Below are positions 1-8,035 of a stretch of 64,000 bases of DNA, in pieces (position 1 is the first letter of the stretch; every line of letters begins with the position of its first letter). The DNA comes from Hyphomicrobiales bacterium (GTDB lineage: Bacteria; Pseudomonadota; Alphaproteobacteria; Rhizobiales; Rhizobiaceae). The translations under genes were made by a program, and so were the position numbers. The stretch covers positions 186,001 to 250,000 of the forward strand of contig UCGV01000006.1 of assembly GCA_900471925.1 (NCBI GenBank), written 5' to 3'. The notes under the pieces were generated by a model that was given only the letters and a program-made list of their open reading frames with translations, did no database searches and was not told the origin of the DNA.

Positions 1-77
1 GGCCCCTTAGCTCAACTGGATAGAGCAGCTGCCTTCTAAGCAGCAGGTCGCAGGTTCGAGTCCTGCAGGGGTCGCCA
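1..77 (+). tRNA. tRNA-Arg, anticodon TCT
   Basis: A complete cloverleaf can be folded. A 7-bp acceptor stem (GGCCCCT with AGGGGTC) is followed by discriminator G and an encoded CCA. The D-stem is GCTC/GAGC, the anticodon stem is GCTGC/GCAGC around the loop CTTCTAA, and the T-arm has the TTCGAGT loop. The anticodon at loop positions 34-36 is TCT, which reads AGA and AGG arginine codons; these are rare in this GC-rich genome. The gene begins at the first base of the window, so its promoter lies outside. Confidence 0.96.
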
Positions 78-157
78 TTTCTGGAAAATTTGATCGTCGG
101 TACAGACGCCACGCGCTTTGATCGTGCCGCGCTTCCCTCTTATCCCCAGACACTAAA

Positions 158-198
158 GGCCGGCCGCTCATGACTTCAAGTCGGATGAGCGACCGGCC
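158..198. terminator. Bidirectional hairpin between tRNA-Arg and the DUF992 gene
   Basis: GGCCGGCCGCTCAT at 158-171 pairs with ATGAGCGACCGGCC at 185-198, with one mismatch, around a short loop. It lies between two converging genes. The T-tract is weak on both sides, so it may act as a processing or Rho-assisted end rather than a strong intrinsic terminator. Confidence 0.6.
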
Positions 199-221
199 CT
201 CTATTTAAAATGCCGACCGCC

Positions 222-746
222 TCAGCTCTCGGGCGTCAGCGTCATCGATGTGCCGGTAGCCGCAACATTGAGGCCGAGCTGGCCGGTAACGCTGATGATC
301 TGCAGATGGATAGAGCCTGAGGTGCCGCCGAAGAGCACGTTGGTGCCGATGCCACCGACCAGAGTCGCTTCAGCGGTTGCCCCTTGGTAGAGGCCACCCA
401 GCGAGCCGCGATGATAACCGGCAGTCGGTGCAAAGACGGCCCAGAGCAGGCGGCCGCGGGTCGTGAAGCCGAGATCGACACCGAACTTGCGAAGTGCACC
501 GGTATAACGCTCGGGCGCTTCTGCGTTGCTTGTCGGCTGGAAGACGCAATCGATCTGCTTGGAGGAACCAAGCACATAGCCGATGCCACCGCCGATATCG
601 CAGCTTAGGTAGCCGATCTTCACGCCGCCGCTGACGTCGGGTTCGACAGCCGGGCTAGCCCGTACCATGTCGGCGGCGCTGGCGCTCATCGCGAAGGCCT
701 GAAGCAGTGAGGCTGCAGCGATTGTGGTCGCGAGTATTTTTTTCAT
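222..746 (-). CDS. DUF992 family secreted protein
   Basis: 174-residue protein with an N-terminal signal peptide: a Lys-Lys start, a hydrophobic stretch, and a probable cleavage after SASAA near residue 25. The mature part has the features I associate with DUF992: a GYLSC-DIGGG-GYVLGSSK block, a Cys pair (C49 and C67) that could form a disulfide, and a YTG...KFGVDLGF segment, followed by Gly/Ala-rich beta-strand-like sequence. I chose the ATG at 746 because AAGGAGA lies 7 bases upstream and the signal peptide starts there; an upstream in-frame start at 770 would add eight charged residues. The gene stands alone. DUF992 has no established function; an exported envelope-associated role is inference. 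Confidence 0.85.
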   Translation of the reverse strand: MKKILATTIAAASLLQAFAMSASAADMVRASPAVEPDVSGGVKIGYLSCDIGGGIGYVLGSSKQIDCVFQPTSNAEAPERYTGALRKFGVDLGFTTRGRLLWAVFAPTAGYHRGSLGGLYQGATAEATLVGGIGTNVLFGGTSGSIHLQIISVTGQLGLNVAATGTSMTLTPES

Positions 747-1391
747 CTTCGTCTCCTTTGGATATCGCAAGAAGGATATAGCGTCGGCTTTGTCAGAACC
801 AAGGCAGGAAAGTCTTCACCGATATTTTGGTTCCGCAGTGTCGCCTGCGCCACGCTGACGCGCCCATATTTTGGGGAGCCCTATCGGCCCGGATCGGTAA
901 TCCCGATGTCCATTTTTCAAACAGTGGAGATGGGAATCAGCAAGGCCGATGCCGCCGATATCCGCAAGAAGAGGGGGCGCCAGGTGGAAAATGCCAGCGC
1001 GGGCAAACACCTCGGCGTCACCTGTTTCGGCCAGCTGCCGGATGGCAAGATTGCCTCTTCCCGTACCACCGAGGCGCGAATGTCGCGGCCTAACGACGGC
1101 AATATCTGATCGAAAATGGCCTCACTGTACGATTTGTGACCGGCAGAAAGGCCGATCGCGCTTCATCCAAAGGAATTAAGTGTCCCATTTTGAAGCAGAC
1201 TTATGATGTAAATTTTAGAGTTTGCTAATCATGCTGGCCGAACAGAGGCTTCGCTGAAACAATCACAATCTGGAGGCGTTTAATTCGCACGGGCTAATCC
1301 TGCTGAGGGATTTGCCCGGTTGATCGAAGGTACGCGCGTTCCTCGGTTTTTAGCCGGAAAGTCTCCGGCGTCCTGGAAAACGGAGGAAGTC
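747..1391. other. 645-bp non-coding or weakly coding gap
   Basis: This stretch separates two divergently read secreted-protein genes and must hold both promoters. Several short ORFs cross it on both strands; none has a good ribosome site together with a recognisable protein. The best is a 67-codon plus-strand ORF at 906-1109, which has coding-like codon use but no motif. I see no convincing RNA gene or repeat here. Confidence 0.5.
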
Positions 1392-2144
1392 ATGAAGTGC
1401 ATTTCTCAAAGACGGTCGCTTGCGCTCTTTGCTTCGGCCTGCATCGCGCTTGCACTACCCGCAGGTGGCGTGCACGCGCTTGATCTCGGCGTTTCCGCCA
1501 ATCTTGGCGGCGTAAACGCCAATGTTGGCGCATCGACAAACTCGAGCGGATTGAATGCCAATGTCGATGCTTCGGTTGGCGGCACCAATGGTATAAATAC
1601 CAATACCGCTGCTTCGGTCGGCGGTCGCAATGGTATCAGCGCCGATGTCGATGCTGATGTCGGCGGGCGCGATGGCGTTACCGCCGCCGTCGATACGGAT
1701 GTCGGTGCTGGCGATGGCGTCAAGGCCAATGCCGATCTCGGTGTTGGTGGCAGCAACGGCGTCAACGCCAAGATCAACGCAAATGCACTCGGCCGTTCCG
1801 GCACCAACGCCGATGTCAATGCGCGCATCGGTGGCCGAGATGGATCCGGCGGGACACTCTTCGGTCCCAATGGCCTCAATCTCGGTGTTGGCTTGGGCCT
1901 CGGCGGCAGTACCGGCGGTGGTTCGAGCTCTGGCGGTGGTGCTGGTTCCAGCGACGCGGGCGGCGCAGGGGCAGGCGAGCGCAGCACGCCTCCGGCATCC
2001 GTCATTGTCGAGCGGTTCCGCGACATGTCGGTCAATCAGCAGAAGAAATTGCTGATCCGCTGCCGGGATGTGACGGCTGGCGGTGGCTATGATCCCGGTC
2101 TTACGGGATTGTGCGGACTGCTGCGCGAAACAGCGTCTCGCTAA
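1392..2144 (+). CDS. Secreted protein with 14-residue glycine repeats and a conserved-looking C-terminal tail
   Basis: 250 residues from the ATG at 1392, which has GGAGGAAG just upstream; an in-frame start at 1320 exists but lacks this site. Residues 1-29 form a signal peptide ending near GVHA. Residues 40-150 are about eight tandem copies of a 14-residue unit with consensus G-[VIL]-[NS]-A-[ND]-V-[DN]-A-x-[VI]-G-G-x-[ND]. Alternating small and hydrophobic residues with regular Gly and Asn suggest a parallel beta-helix or beta-roll. Residues 160-195 are a flexible Gly/Ser region. The last 50 residues are different: hydrophilic and helical, with two Cys (C224 and C241). I do not recognise the family. 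An envelope or extracellular structural role is inferred from architecture only. Confidence 0.75.
   Translation: MKCISQRRSLALFASACIALALPAGGVHALDLGVSANLGGVNANVGASTNSSGLNANVDASVGGTNGINTNTAASVGGRNGISADVDADVGGRDGVTAAVDTDVGAGDGVKANADLGVGGSNGVNAKINANALGRSGTNADVNARIGGRDGSGGTLFGPNGLNLGVGLGLGGSTGGGSSSGGGAGSSDAGGAGAGERSTPPASVIVERFRDMSVNQQKKLLIRCRDVTAGGGYDPGLTGLCGLLRETASR
1509..1841 (+). repeat. 42-bp tandem coding repeat, about eight diverged copies
   Basis: The region encodes residues 40-150 of the secreted glycine-repeat protein. Each 42-bp unit encodes one 14-residue repeat; the first unit is one codon short. Copies are diverged at the DNA level while the Gly, Ala, Asn/Asp and Val positions are kept, which suggests selection on the protein rather than a recent slippage product. 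Confidence 0.8.
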
Positions 2145-2154
2145 AGCGCATGAA

Positions 2155-2182
2155 AAACCCGCCGGCAATCAGCCGGCGGGTT
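2155..2182. terminator. Bidirectional terminator between the repeat protein and aapP
   Basis: AACCCGCCGGC at 2156-2166 pairs perfectly with GCCGGCGGGTT at 2172-2182 around a 5-base loop. Read on the minus strand the stem is followed by a run of T, so it is a good intrinsic terminator for the aap operon and a weaker one for the plus-strand gene. Confidence 0.85.
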
Positions 2183-2204
2183 CTAAACTTGCGGCGCGAA
2201 CTGA

Positions 2205-2978
2205 TCAATGAAGGATCTGGCTGAGGAACAGCTTTGTGCGCTCGTGCTGCGGATTGTCGAAGAATTCGGCCGGCGAATTCTGTTCAACGATCTGGCCCTG
2301 GTCCATGAAGATCACCCGGTTTGCGACCTGACGCGCAAAGCCCATTTCGTGGGTCACGCAGAGCATGGTCATGCCTTCTTCGGCGAGGCCCACCATCGTA
2401 TCCAGCACTTCCTTGATCATTTCCGGATCGAGCGCCGAGGTCGGCTCGTCGAACAGCATGATCTTCGGGTTCATGCAGAGCGAGCGGGCGATCGCCACGC
2501 GCTGCTGCTGGCCGCCCGAAAGCTGGCCCGGATATTTGTTGGCCTGTTCCGGGATCTTGACGCGCTTCAGGAAGTGCATGGCGATTTCTTCCGCCTGCTT
2601 CTTCGGCATCTTGCGTACCCAGATCGGCGCCAGCGTGCAGTTTTCCAGGATCGTCAGGTGCGGGAAGAGGTTGAAGTGTTGGAACACCATGCCGACCTCG
2701 CGGCGCACTTCATCGATCTTCTTGAGGTCGTTGGTGAGCTCCGTGCCGTCAACGACGATCTGGCCCTTCTGATGCTCTTCCAGACGGTTGATGCAGCGGA
2801 TCATCGTCGATTTGCCGGAACCCGAAGGGCCGGCGATGACGATGCGCTCGCCGCGCATGACCTTCAGGTTGATATCCCGAAGAACGTGAAAATCGCCGTA
2901 CCACTTGTTCATGTTGACGATCTCGACGGCGACATCGGTTGCCGACACCGTCATCTTCTTTGTCTGGGCTTCTGCCAT
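2205..2978 (-). CDS. aapP: General L-amino acid ABC transporter, ATP-binding subunit
   Basis: 257-residue ATPase of the polar amino acid uptake family, the motor of the broad-specificity AapJQMP permease. Walker A is GPSGSGKST at residues 50-58, the ABC signature LSGGQ at 153-157, and Walker B IMLFDE at 173-178 followed by the D-loop SALD. The length is typical. It is the last gene of aapJ-aapQ-aapM-aapP, starting about 12 bases after aapM, with a strong terminator just downstream. AapP should sit on the cytoplasmic face against AapQ and AapM. Confidence 0.96.
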   Translation of the reverse strand: MAEAQTKKMTVSATDVAVEIVNMNKWYGDFHVLRDINLKVMRGERIVIAGPSGSGKSTMIRCINRLEEHQKGQIVVDGTELTNDLKKIDEVRREVGMVFQHFNLFPHLTILENCTLAPIWVRKMPKKQAEEIAMHFLKRVKIPEQANKYPGQLSGGQQQRVAIARSLCMNPKIMLFDEPTSALDPEMIKEVLDTMVGLAEEGMTMLCVTHEMGFARQVANRVIFMDQGQIVEQNSPAEFFDNPQHERTKLFLSQILH

Positions 2979-2990
2979 TGTTGTTCCTTT

Positions 2991-4136
2991 TTATCTCTTG
3001 TGGCCGGTGTCGAGATGACGTTCCATGAATGCTGAATAGCGCGACATGCCGAAGCAGAAAAGCCAGAAGGCGAAGCCGGCGAAAATCAGACCGGTCAGCG
3101 GCGTCACGGCGGTTGCCCAGTTCGCATCGGTGAAGTTCAGGCGGACGATGCCGAGCAGGTCGAACATGCTGATGATCGATACCAGCGACGTATCCTTGAA
3201 CATGCCGATGAAGGTGTTGACGATACCCGGGATCACCAGCTTGATCGCCTGCGGCATGATGATCAGCCGCATCTTCTGCCAGTAGCCGAGGCCGAGCGAA
3301 TCAGCGCCCTCGAACTGTCCCTTCGGAATGGCTTGAAGGCCACCGCGAATGACCTCCGCCATATAGGCCGAGGCAAAGATCGAAACGCCGATCACCGCGC
3401 GCAGCAGCTTGTCCACCGTCCAGCCTGCCGGCAGGAAAAGCGGCAGCACGACGCTCGCCATGAAGAGAACCGTGATCAGCGGTACGCCACGGACGACCTC
3501 GATGAAAATGATGCTCACCATGCGAATGACGGGCATATGAGAGCGTCTGCCGAGCGCCAGCAGAATGCCGACCGGGAAGGAGACGACGATGCCCACAAAG
3601 GAGAGCACCAGCGTCACCATCAATCCGCCCCAGAGCGGGGTATCGACGATTTCGAGGCCGAACCCACCGTAAAGCAGGACAAAGGACACGAGCGGCAGCA
3701 CGAGGAAGAGCAGGATCGCGTTCAAACCCTTGCGCGGAACCGATGGGATGAGCATCGGGACCAGCAGGAGCACGAAGAGAATGCCGACCAGCGTCGGCCG
3801 CCAGCGCTCTTCGAGCGGATAACGTCCATAGATGAACTGGTCGAACTTGGCGTTGACGAAGGCCCAGCAGGCGCCGCTCCAGCCGTCCGGCTGGATGCCG
3901 CCCTGAACCGTCGTGGCGCAGAAGGTGCGGTCCGAGCCGGTCCAGACCGCCTGCACGAACAGCCAGTTGAAGGCATGCGGCAGCGCCCATGCAAGGAACG
4001 TCACGGCCAGCAGCGTGAGGATGATATCCTTGGGCGTCGCCAGCAGGTTGCGGCGGATCCAGGCGCCGGCGCCTTTTTCACCCGGCGGTGGCGGCTCCTG
4101 CTGCAGGATGGTGGTTCTGACGAAACTATTGCTCAT
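2991..4136 (-). CDS. aapM: General L-amino acid ABC transporter, permease subunit AapM
   Basis: 381-residue inner-membrane permease of the HisMQ type. After a cytoplasmic N-terminus there is one membrane segment, then a roughly 80-residue extra-cytoplasmic region with two Cys (FCATT and GACWAF), then the multi-helix permease core with an EAA loop (VPLITVLF...[12 protein letters not shown]). A long insertion between helices is typical of AapQ and AapM. The ATG at 4136 follows GGAGAG and lies one base after the aapQ stop; an upstream start at 4166 would overlap aapQ by 29 bases. It pairs with AapQ to form the translocation channel. Confidence 0.94.
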   Translation of the reverse strand: MSNSFVRTTILQQEPPPPGEKGAGAWIRRNLLATPKDIILTLLAVTFLAWALPHAFNWLFVQAVWTGSDRTFCATTVQGGIQPDGWSGACWAFVNAKFDQFIYGRYPLEERWRPTLVGILFVLLLVPMLIPSVPRKGLNAILLFLVLPLVSFVLLYGGFGLEIVDTPLWGGLMVTLVLSFVGIVVSFPVGILLALGRRSHMPVIRMVSIIFIEVVRGVPLITVLFMASVVLPLFLPAGWTVDKLLRAVIGVSIFASAYMAEVIRGGLQAIPKGQFEGADSLGLGYWQKMRLIIMPQAIKLVIPGIVNTFIGMFKDTSLVSIISMFDLLGIVRLNFTDANWATAVTPLTGLIFAGFAFWLFCFGMSRYSAFMERHLDTGHKR

Positions 4137-4137
4137 C

Positions 4138-5340
4138 TTATCTCTCCACCAGGGCCATCTTGGCATTGAACCAGTTCATCAGCAGCGAAGTGGCAACGCT
4201 CAGCGCCAGATATATGACCGCCCAGATGAGGATCACTTCGACGGACTGGCCGGTCTGGTTGAGCGTCGTGCTGCCGACGGCGACGAGATCGGCAAAACCG
4301 ATCGCGATCGCCAGCGACGAGTTCTTGGTGAGGTTGAGATACTGGCTGCTCAGCGGCGGGATGATGATGCGGAAAGCCTGGGGAATGACCACCAACCGGG
4401 TGATTGCCGAGGGATGCAGGCCAAGTGCGGCTGCCGCCTCCGTCTGTCCCTTTGGCACGCCGCGGATGCCTGAGCGCACGATCTCGGCGATGAAGGCCGC
4501 CGTATAGAAGGAAAGCGCCAGGAACAGCGACATGAATTCCGGGCCGACCACCGAACCGCCGGTCAGATTGAATTTGCCGGCGACCGGGAAGTCGAAGGAA
4601 AGCGGTGCGCCTGCGATCAGGAAGGCGAGCAGCGGCAGGCCGATGAGGAGGCCGACCGAAACCCAGATCGTGTGGAACGGCTGGCCCGTTGCGGCCTGCC
4701 GGCGATGCGCCCAGCGCGCGGTCACGATAACGGCGATGATCGCGATGACAAAGGCTACACCGACCAGCCAGAAACCTTCGCCGAAGATCGGCTTGGGGAA
4801 GGCAAGGCCACGATTGTTCAGATAGGATCCGAGCGGCAGATGCAGCGAGTCACGCGCATTGGGCAGAACGGCCAGAACGCCCGAATACCAGAAGAAGATC
4901 ACCAGCAGCGGCGGAATATTGCGGAAGACCTCCACATAAACAGTGCAGAGCTTTGCGATCAGCCAGTTCTTCGACAGGCGGCCGATACCGACGATGAAGC
5001 CGATGATCGTCGCGGTGATGATACCGGTGACGGCGATCAGAAGCGTGTTCAGAAATCCGACGAGCAGCGCCCGGCCATAGGTCGAATCGCTCGAATACGG
5101 GATGAGCGACTGGCCGACTTCGAAGCCGGCGCGGCCGTTCAGAAAGCCGAAACCCGATGCGATGTTGGCGCGCGCCAGATTGACCGCCGTATTATGGGCA
5201 ATCGACCAGATCAGCGCGACCAGCAAAACGATAGTAAGAGCTTGAAAAAAGATGCCCCGGATTTTCGGGTCATAGAGGGCGGACTGAAAGCTCCAGCCGC
5301 TCCTGGGTATGGGTGTTCGATCCGCAACCTGATGCGTCAT
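4138..5340 (-). CDS. aapQ: General L-amino acid ABC transporter, permease subunit AapQ
   Basis: 400-residue partner permease of AapM. The sequence shows an N-terminal membrane segment, a non-membrane stretch with GYLNGRAGF-like composition ([13 protein letters not shown]), then membrane helices and the EAA loop ([15 protein letters not shown]) that contacts AapP. The length fits AapQ. I chose the ATG at 5340; a GTG at 5358 is possible. It is separated from aapJ by a 100-base gap holding a strong stem-loop, and is followed almost directly by aapM. Confidence 0.93.
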   Translation of the reverse strand: MTHQVADRTPIPRSGWSFQSALYDPKIRGIFFQALTIVLLVALIWSIAHNTAVNLARANIASGFGFLNGRAGFEVGQSLIPYSSDSTYGRALLVGFLNTLLIAVTGIITATIIGFIVGIGRLSKNWLIAKLCTVYVEVFRNIPPLLVIFFWYSGVLAVLPNARDSLHLPLGSYLNNRGLAFPKPIFGEGFWLVGVAFVIAIIAVIVTARWAHRRQAATGQPFHTIWVSVGLLIGLPLLAFLIAGAPLSFDFPVAGKFNLTGGSVVGPEFMSLFLALSFYTAAFIAEIVRSGIRGVPKGQTEAAAALGLHPSAITRLVVIPQAFRIIIPPLSSQYLNLTKNSSLAIAIGFADLVAVGSTTLNQTGQSVEVILIWAVIYLALSVATSLLMNWFNAKMALVER

Positions 5341-5395
5341 GCCTGGCCAATTCCCCACGTTATGTGCCCCTTTTCGGAGCTTTTTTATAGGAGGA

Positions 5396-5419
5396 GGAAA
5401 GGCGGTGATCCGCCTTTCC
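5396..5419 (-). promoter_or_regulatory. Intercistronic stem-loop between aapJ and aapQ
   Basis: GGAAAGGCGG at 5396-5405 pairs perfectly with CCGCCTTTCC at 5410-5419 around a 4-base loop. It lies just after the aapJ stop in the message. There is no T-run directly after the stem. Such structures commonly protect the upstream message and cut downstream transcription, so the binding protein is made in excess over the permease. Confidence 0.75.
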
Positions 5420-5440
5420 GGCTTTCACGCGATATGCCGA

Positions 5441-6466
5441 TCAGCGAACCGGCGGAGCGTACTGAATGCCGCCCTTGTTCCAGAGCGCGTTGAGACCGCG
5501 TGCGATCTTCAGCGGGCTGCCCTGGCCGACGTTCTTTTCGAAGATTTCGCCGTAGTTACCGACAGACTTGACGATATTGTACGCCCAGTCGTTGGTCAGG
5601 CCGAGATCGGTGCCGATCTTGGTGTCGGCTTCGACGCCGAGGAAGCGCTTGATATCCGGGTTCGGCGAGTTCTTCATGTCGTCGACATTGGCCTGCGTGA
5701 TGCCGAATTCTTCGGCATTGATCATCGCATAGCCAACCCAGCTAACGATATCGAACCACTGGTCGTCACCCTGGCGAACGGCCGGGCCGAGCGGCTCCTT
5801 GGAAATGATTTCCGGCAGGATCATGTGCTCGTCGGGGTTTTTCAGCGTAAGGCGCAGCGAGTAGAGACCGGACTGGTCGGTCGTGTAGACGTCGCAACGG
5901 CCGGAATCATAGGCAGCGTTGACTTCGTCGAGCTTCTCGAAGACCACCGGATTATACTGAAGGTTGTTGGCCTTGAAGTAGTCGGCAAGGTTGAGCTCGG
6001 TCGTGGTGCCCGACTGAACGCAGACGGATGCGCCGGAAAGTTCAAGCGCCGACTTCACGTTCAGGCTCTTGCGGACCATGAAGCCCTGGCCGTCGTAATA
6101 GTTGACGAAACGGAAGTTCAGGCCGAGAGCCGTGTCACGGTTGATCGTCCAGGTCGTATTGCGGGCAAGCACGTCGACTTCGCCGGACTGCAGGGCCGGG
6201 AAGCGGTTGGCAGCGCTGAGGGGGGTGAACTTTACCTTGTTGGGGTCGCCGAAGACCGCAGCAGAAACCGCGCGGCAGAAATCAACGTCGAAGCCCGACC
6301 AGTTGCCGGACGCATCGGGGGCAGCAAAGCCGGCAAGACCGGTGTTGACGCCGCACTGGACAAAACCTTTTGCCTTTACGTCTTGAAGAGTAGTGGCCGA
6401 AGCGGCCGAAGCGCCAAGAGCGAAAACTGCTGCGCCGGCTACTGCGGACAGGAGCTTGTACTTCAT
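5441..6466 (-). CDS. aapJ: General L-amino acid-binding periplasmic protein
   Basis: 341-residue solute-binding protein of the bacterial SBP family 3, first gene of the aap operon. It has a signal peptide (KYKLLSAVAGAAVFALGASAASA) cleaved near residue 24, then the family-3 pattern FDVDFCRAVSAAVFGDPNKVKF. The body has recognisable AapJ blocks, such as SGTTTELNLADYF and YTTDQSGLYSLRLTLKNPDE, and ends in GIQYAPPVR. It captures many L-amino acids in the periplasm and hands them to AapQM. The ATG at 6466 gives the usual AapJ length; a TTG nine bases upstream is the alternative. Ntr control of aap is known in R. leguminosarum; ntrBC is elsewhere in this window. Confidence 0.95.
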   Translation of the reverse strand: MKYKLLSAVAGAAVFALGASAASATTLQDVKAKGFVQCGVNTGLAGFAAPDASGNWSGFDVDFCRAVSAAVFGDPNKVKFTPLSAANRFPALQSGEVDVLARNTTWTINRDTALGLNFRFVNYYDGQGFMVRKSLNVKSALELSGASVCVQSGTTTELNLADYFKANNLQYNPVVFEKLDEVNAAYDSGRCDVYTTDQSGLYSLRLTLKNPDEHMILPEIISKEPLGPAVRQGDDQWFDIVSWVGYAMINAEEFGITQANVDDMKNSPNPDIKRFLGVEADTKIGTDLGLTNDWAYNIVKSVGNYGEIFEKNVGQGSPLKIARGLNALWNKGGIQYAPPVR

Positions 6467-6844
6467 TTTTCCCAACCTTTTTCCGTTGTCTTATCTTTAT
6501 CTTTTCGGGGAGCGGCCGGATTGAAATTGCCCCGTTTCCCTCCCCGTTTCCCGCAACCCTCCCGGCGCGAGTGGTTCTATCACAGTCGCAAATGTCACTA
6601 TGGTCAAGTGTCGCGGCGGATAATTGCAGCAAATTTCAGCATTTTGGTAGATAACGCTGCATCCATAGGCACTTGGCTAGAAATTGAGCGTCAAGTTGAG
6701 GAAAAATAGCGCGAAAATCTTGAAGTAAAGGCCGTTGGTCCCATCGGGCGCGACGATCACGTCAAGTTGTAGGGGTTGACCCTGATGGCGGTGGAGTTCA
6801 AAAGTTCGGACTTTGCATACCCTCGCCAGAAGGCCATTTCCCAC
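6467..6844. promoter_or_regulatory. Divergent control region between aapJ and metC
   Basis: A 378-bp gap between two divergent genes. On the minus strand, GGTCAA at 6602-6607 reads as -35 TTGACC, and TGTGAT at 6579-6584 lies 17 bases away as a poor -10; this is a candidate aapJ promoter. Two in-frame alternative metC starts (6776 TTG and 6785 ATG, the latter after AGGGG) lie in the right part. No SAM-II or other riboswitch pattern could be matched upstream of metC. Confidence 0.4.
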
Positions 6845-8035
6845 ATGAAAGATCTAGACAGTCTCCTGCCGGGCGCCGGCGTCAACACCCGTCTGTCCCA
6901 TATCGGCTACGACCCCACGGACTATCACGGCTTCGTCAACCCGCCCGTCGTTCGCGCATCCACGGTGCTGTTTCCCGATGCCAAGTCGATGGAGACGCGC
7001 AACAAGAAATATACCTACGGCACGCGCGGCACGCCGACGACCGATGCTCTTGCCGAAGCGATCAATGCGCTCGAGGGATCGGCCGGCACGGTGCTGGTGC
7101 CATCGGGTCTTGCAGCCGTGACGGTTGCTATCCTTGCTTACGTGGCCGCCGGCGATCACGTGCTGGTCGTCGATTCCGTCTACGGTCCGACGCGTCATTT
7201 CTGTGACACGATGCTGAAGCGCATGGGTGTCGAGGTCGACTATTTCGATCCGGCGATCGGGGCTGCGATCGAAACGCAGATCAAGCCGAACACCACGGTC
7301 GTGCTGACCGAGGCGCCCGGTTCCAACACGTTCGAGATGCAGGATATCCCGGCAATCGCGGCTGTCGCGCACAAGCATGGCGCCGTCGTGCTGATGGATA
7401 ACACGTGGGCGACCCCACTCTATTTCCGCCCTCTCGACTTCGGTGTTGATGTCTCCATTCATGCCTCCACCAAATATCCGTCGGGTCATTCCGATATCCT
7501 GATGGGAACGATTTCCGCCAATGCCGAACACTGGCAACGACTGATCGAAGCGCACGGCACGCTCGGCCTCTGCGGTGCACCTGACGATGCCTATCAGATC
7601 CTGCGTGGCCTGCGCACGATGGGCATCCGTCTGGAGCGTCACTATGAGAGCGCGCTGGCAATTGCCACCTGGTTGGAAAACCGCGAAGAGGTTGCCCGCG
7701 TCCTGCATCCCGCCCTGCCGAGCTTCCCGTCGCATCATATCTGGAAGCGCGACTTCAAGGGTGCCAGCGGCATCTTCTCCTTCGTTCTGAAGGCCGGCGA
7801 TCCGCAGAAGGCAAAGCCGAAGGCGCATGCCTTCCTCGACGCGCTCTCCTATTTCGGTCTGGGTTATTCCTGGGGTGGCTATGAAAGCCTTGCCGTGCTG
7901 GTCAACCTCGCCGACCGCAAGATTGCCAAGGCGCCAGCCGAAGGCCCGGTCATCCGCCTGCAGATCGGTCTTGAAGATGTCGTCGACCTCAAGGCCGATA
8001 TCGAGCGCGGCCTTGCCGCGGCAAACGCCATCTGA
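6845..8035 (+). CDS. metC: Cystathionine beta-lyase
   Basis: 396-residue PLP enzyme of the Cys/Met metabolism (trans-sulfuration) family. It splits cystathionine to homocysteine, pyruvate and ammonia in methionine synthesis. Visible marks are YGTRGTPTTDAL near the N-terminus, SGLAAVT, DNTWATP, and the PLP-binding lysine K210 in STKYPSGHSD. The C-terminal domain contains YSWGGYESL. The start at 6845 gives the usual family length and the MKDLDSLLPGAGVNTRL start; an ATG at 6785 with a better ribosome site would add 20 residues. Cystathionine gamma-lyase-like activity cannot be excluded. The stop codon abuts the stop of the opposite gene. Confidence 0.93.
   Translation: MKDLDSLLPGAGVNTRLSHIGYDPTDYHGFVNPPVVRASTVLFPDAKSMETRNKKYTYGTRGTPTTDALAEAINALEGSAGTVLVPSGLAAVTVAILAYVAAGDHVLVVDSVYGPTRHFCDTMLKRMGVEVDYFDPAIGAAIETQIKPNTTVVLTEAPGSNTFEMQDIPAIAAVAHKHGAVVLMDNTWATPLYFRPLDFGVDVSIHASTKYPSGHSDILMGTISANAEHWQRLIEAHGTLGLCGAPDDAYQILRGLRTMGIRLERHYESALAIATWLENREEVARVLHPALPSFPSHHIWKRDFKGASGIFSFVLKAGDPQKAKPKAHAFLDALSYFGLGYSWGGYESLAVLVNLADRKIAKAPAEGPVIRLQIGLEDVVDLKADIERGLAAANAI

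Noticed and set aside
906..1109. Possible small plus-strand gene of 67 codons
   Set aside because: Codon use is coding-like, but there is no ribosome site at the start, no family resemblance and a competing minus frame. It could be a decayed gene fragment; kept only as a note in the gap entry.
1509..1841. CRISPR-like or mobile repeat array
   Set aside because: The 42-base units are in frame inside a coding sequence, have no spacers and are too diverged. They are protein repeats. No CRISPR array or insertion sequence was found elsewhere in the window.
1406..2168. Pro-rich and Ala/Asp-rich open frames opposite the glycine-repeat gene
   Set aside because: They arise from the repeated codons of the plus-strand gene. 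The plus frame alone has a ribosome site, a signal peptide and clear repeats.
6700..6844. SAM-II riboswitch upstream of metC
   Set aside because: This riboswitch precedes some rhizobial met genes, so I looked for it. The GGTGATTTG and TAAAGCTAA-type conserved strings and the pseudoknot pairing are not present.
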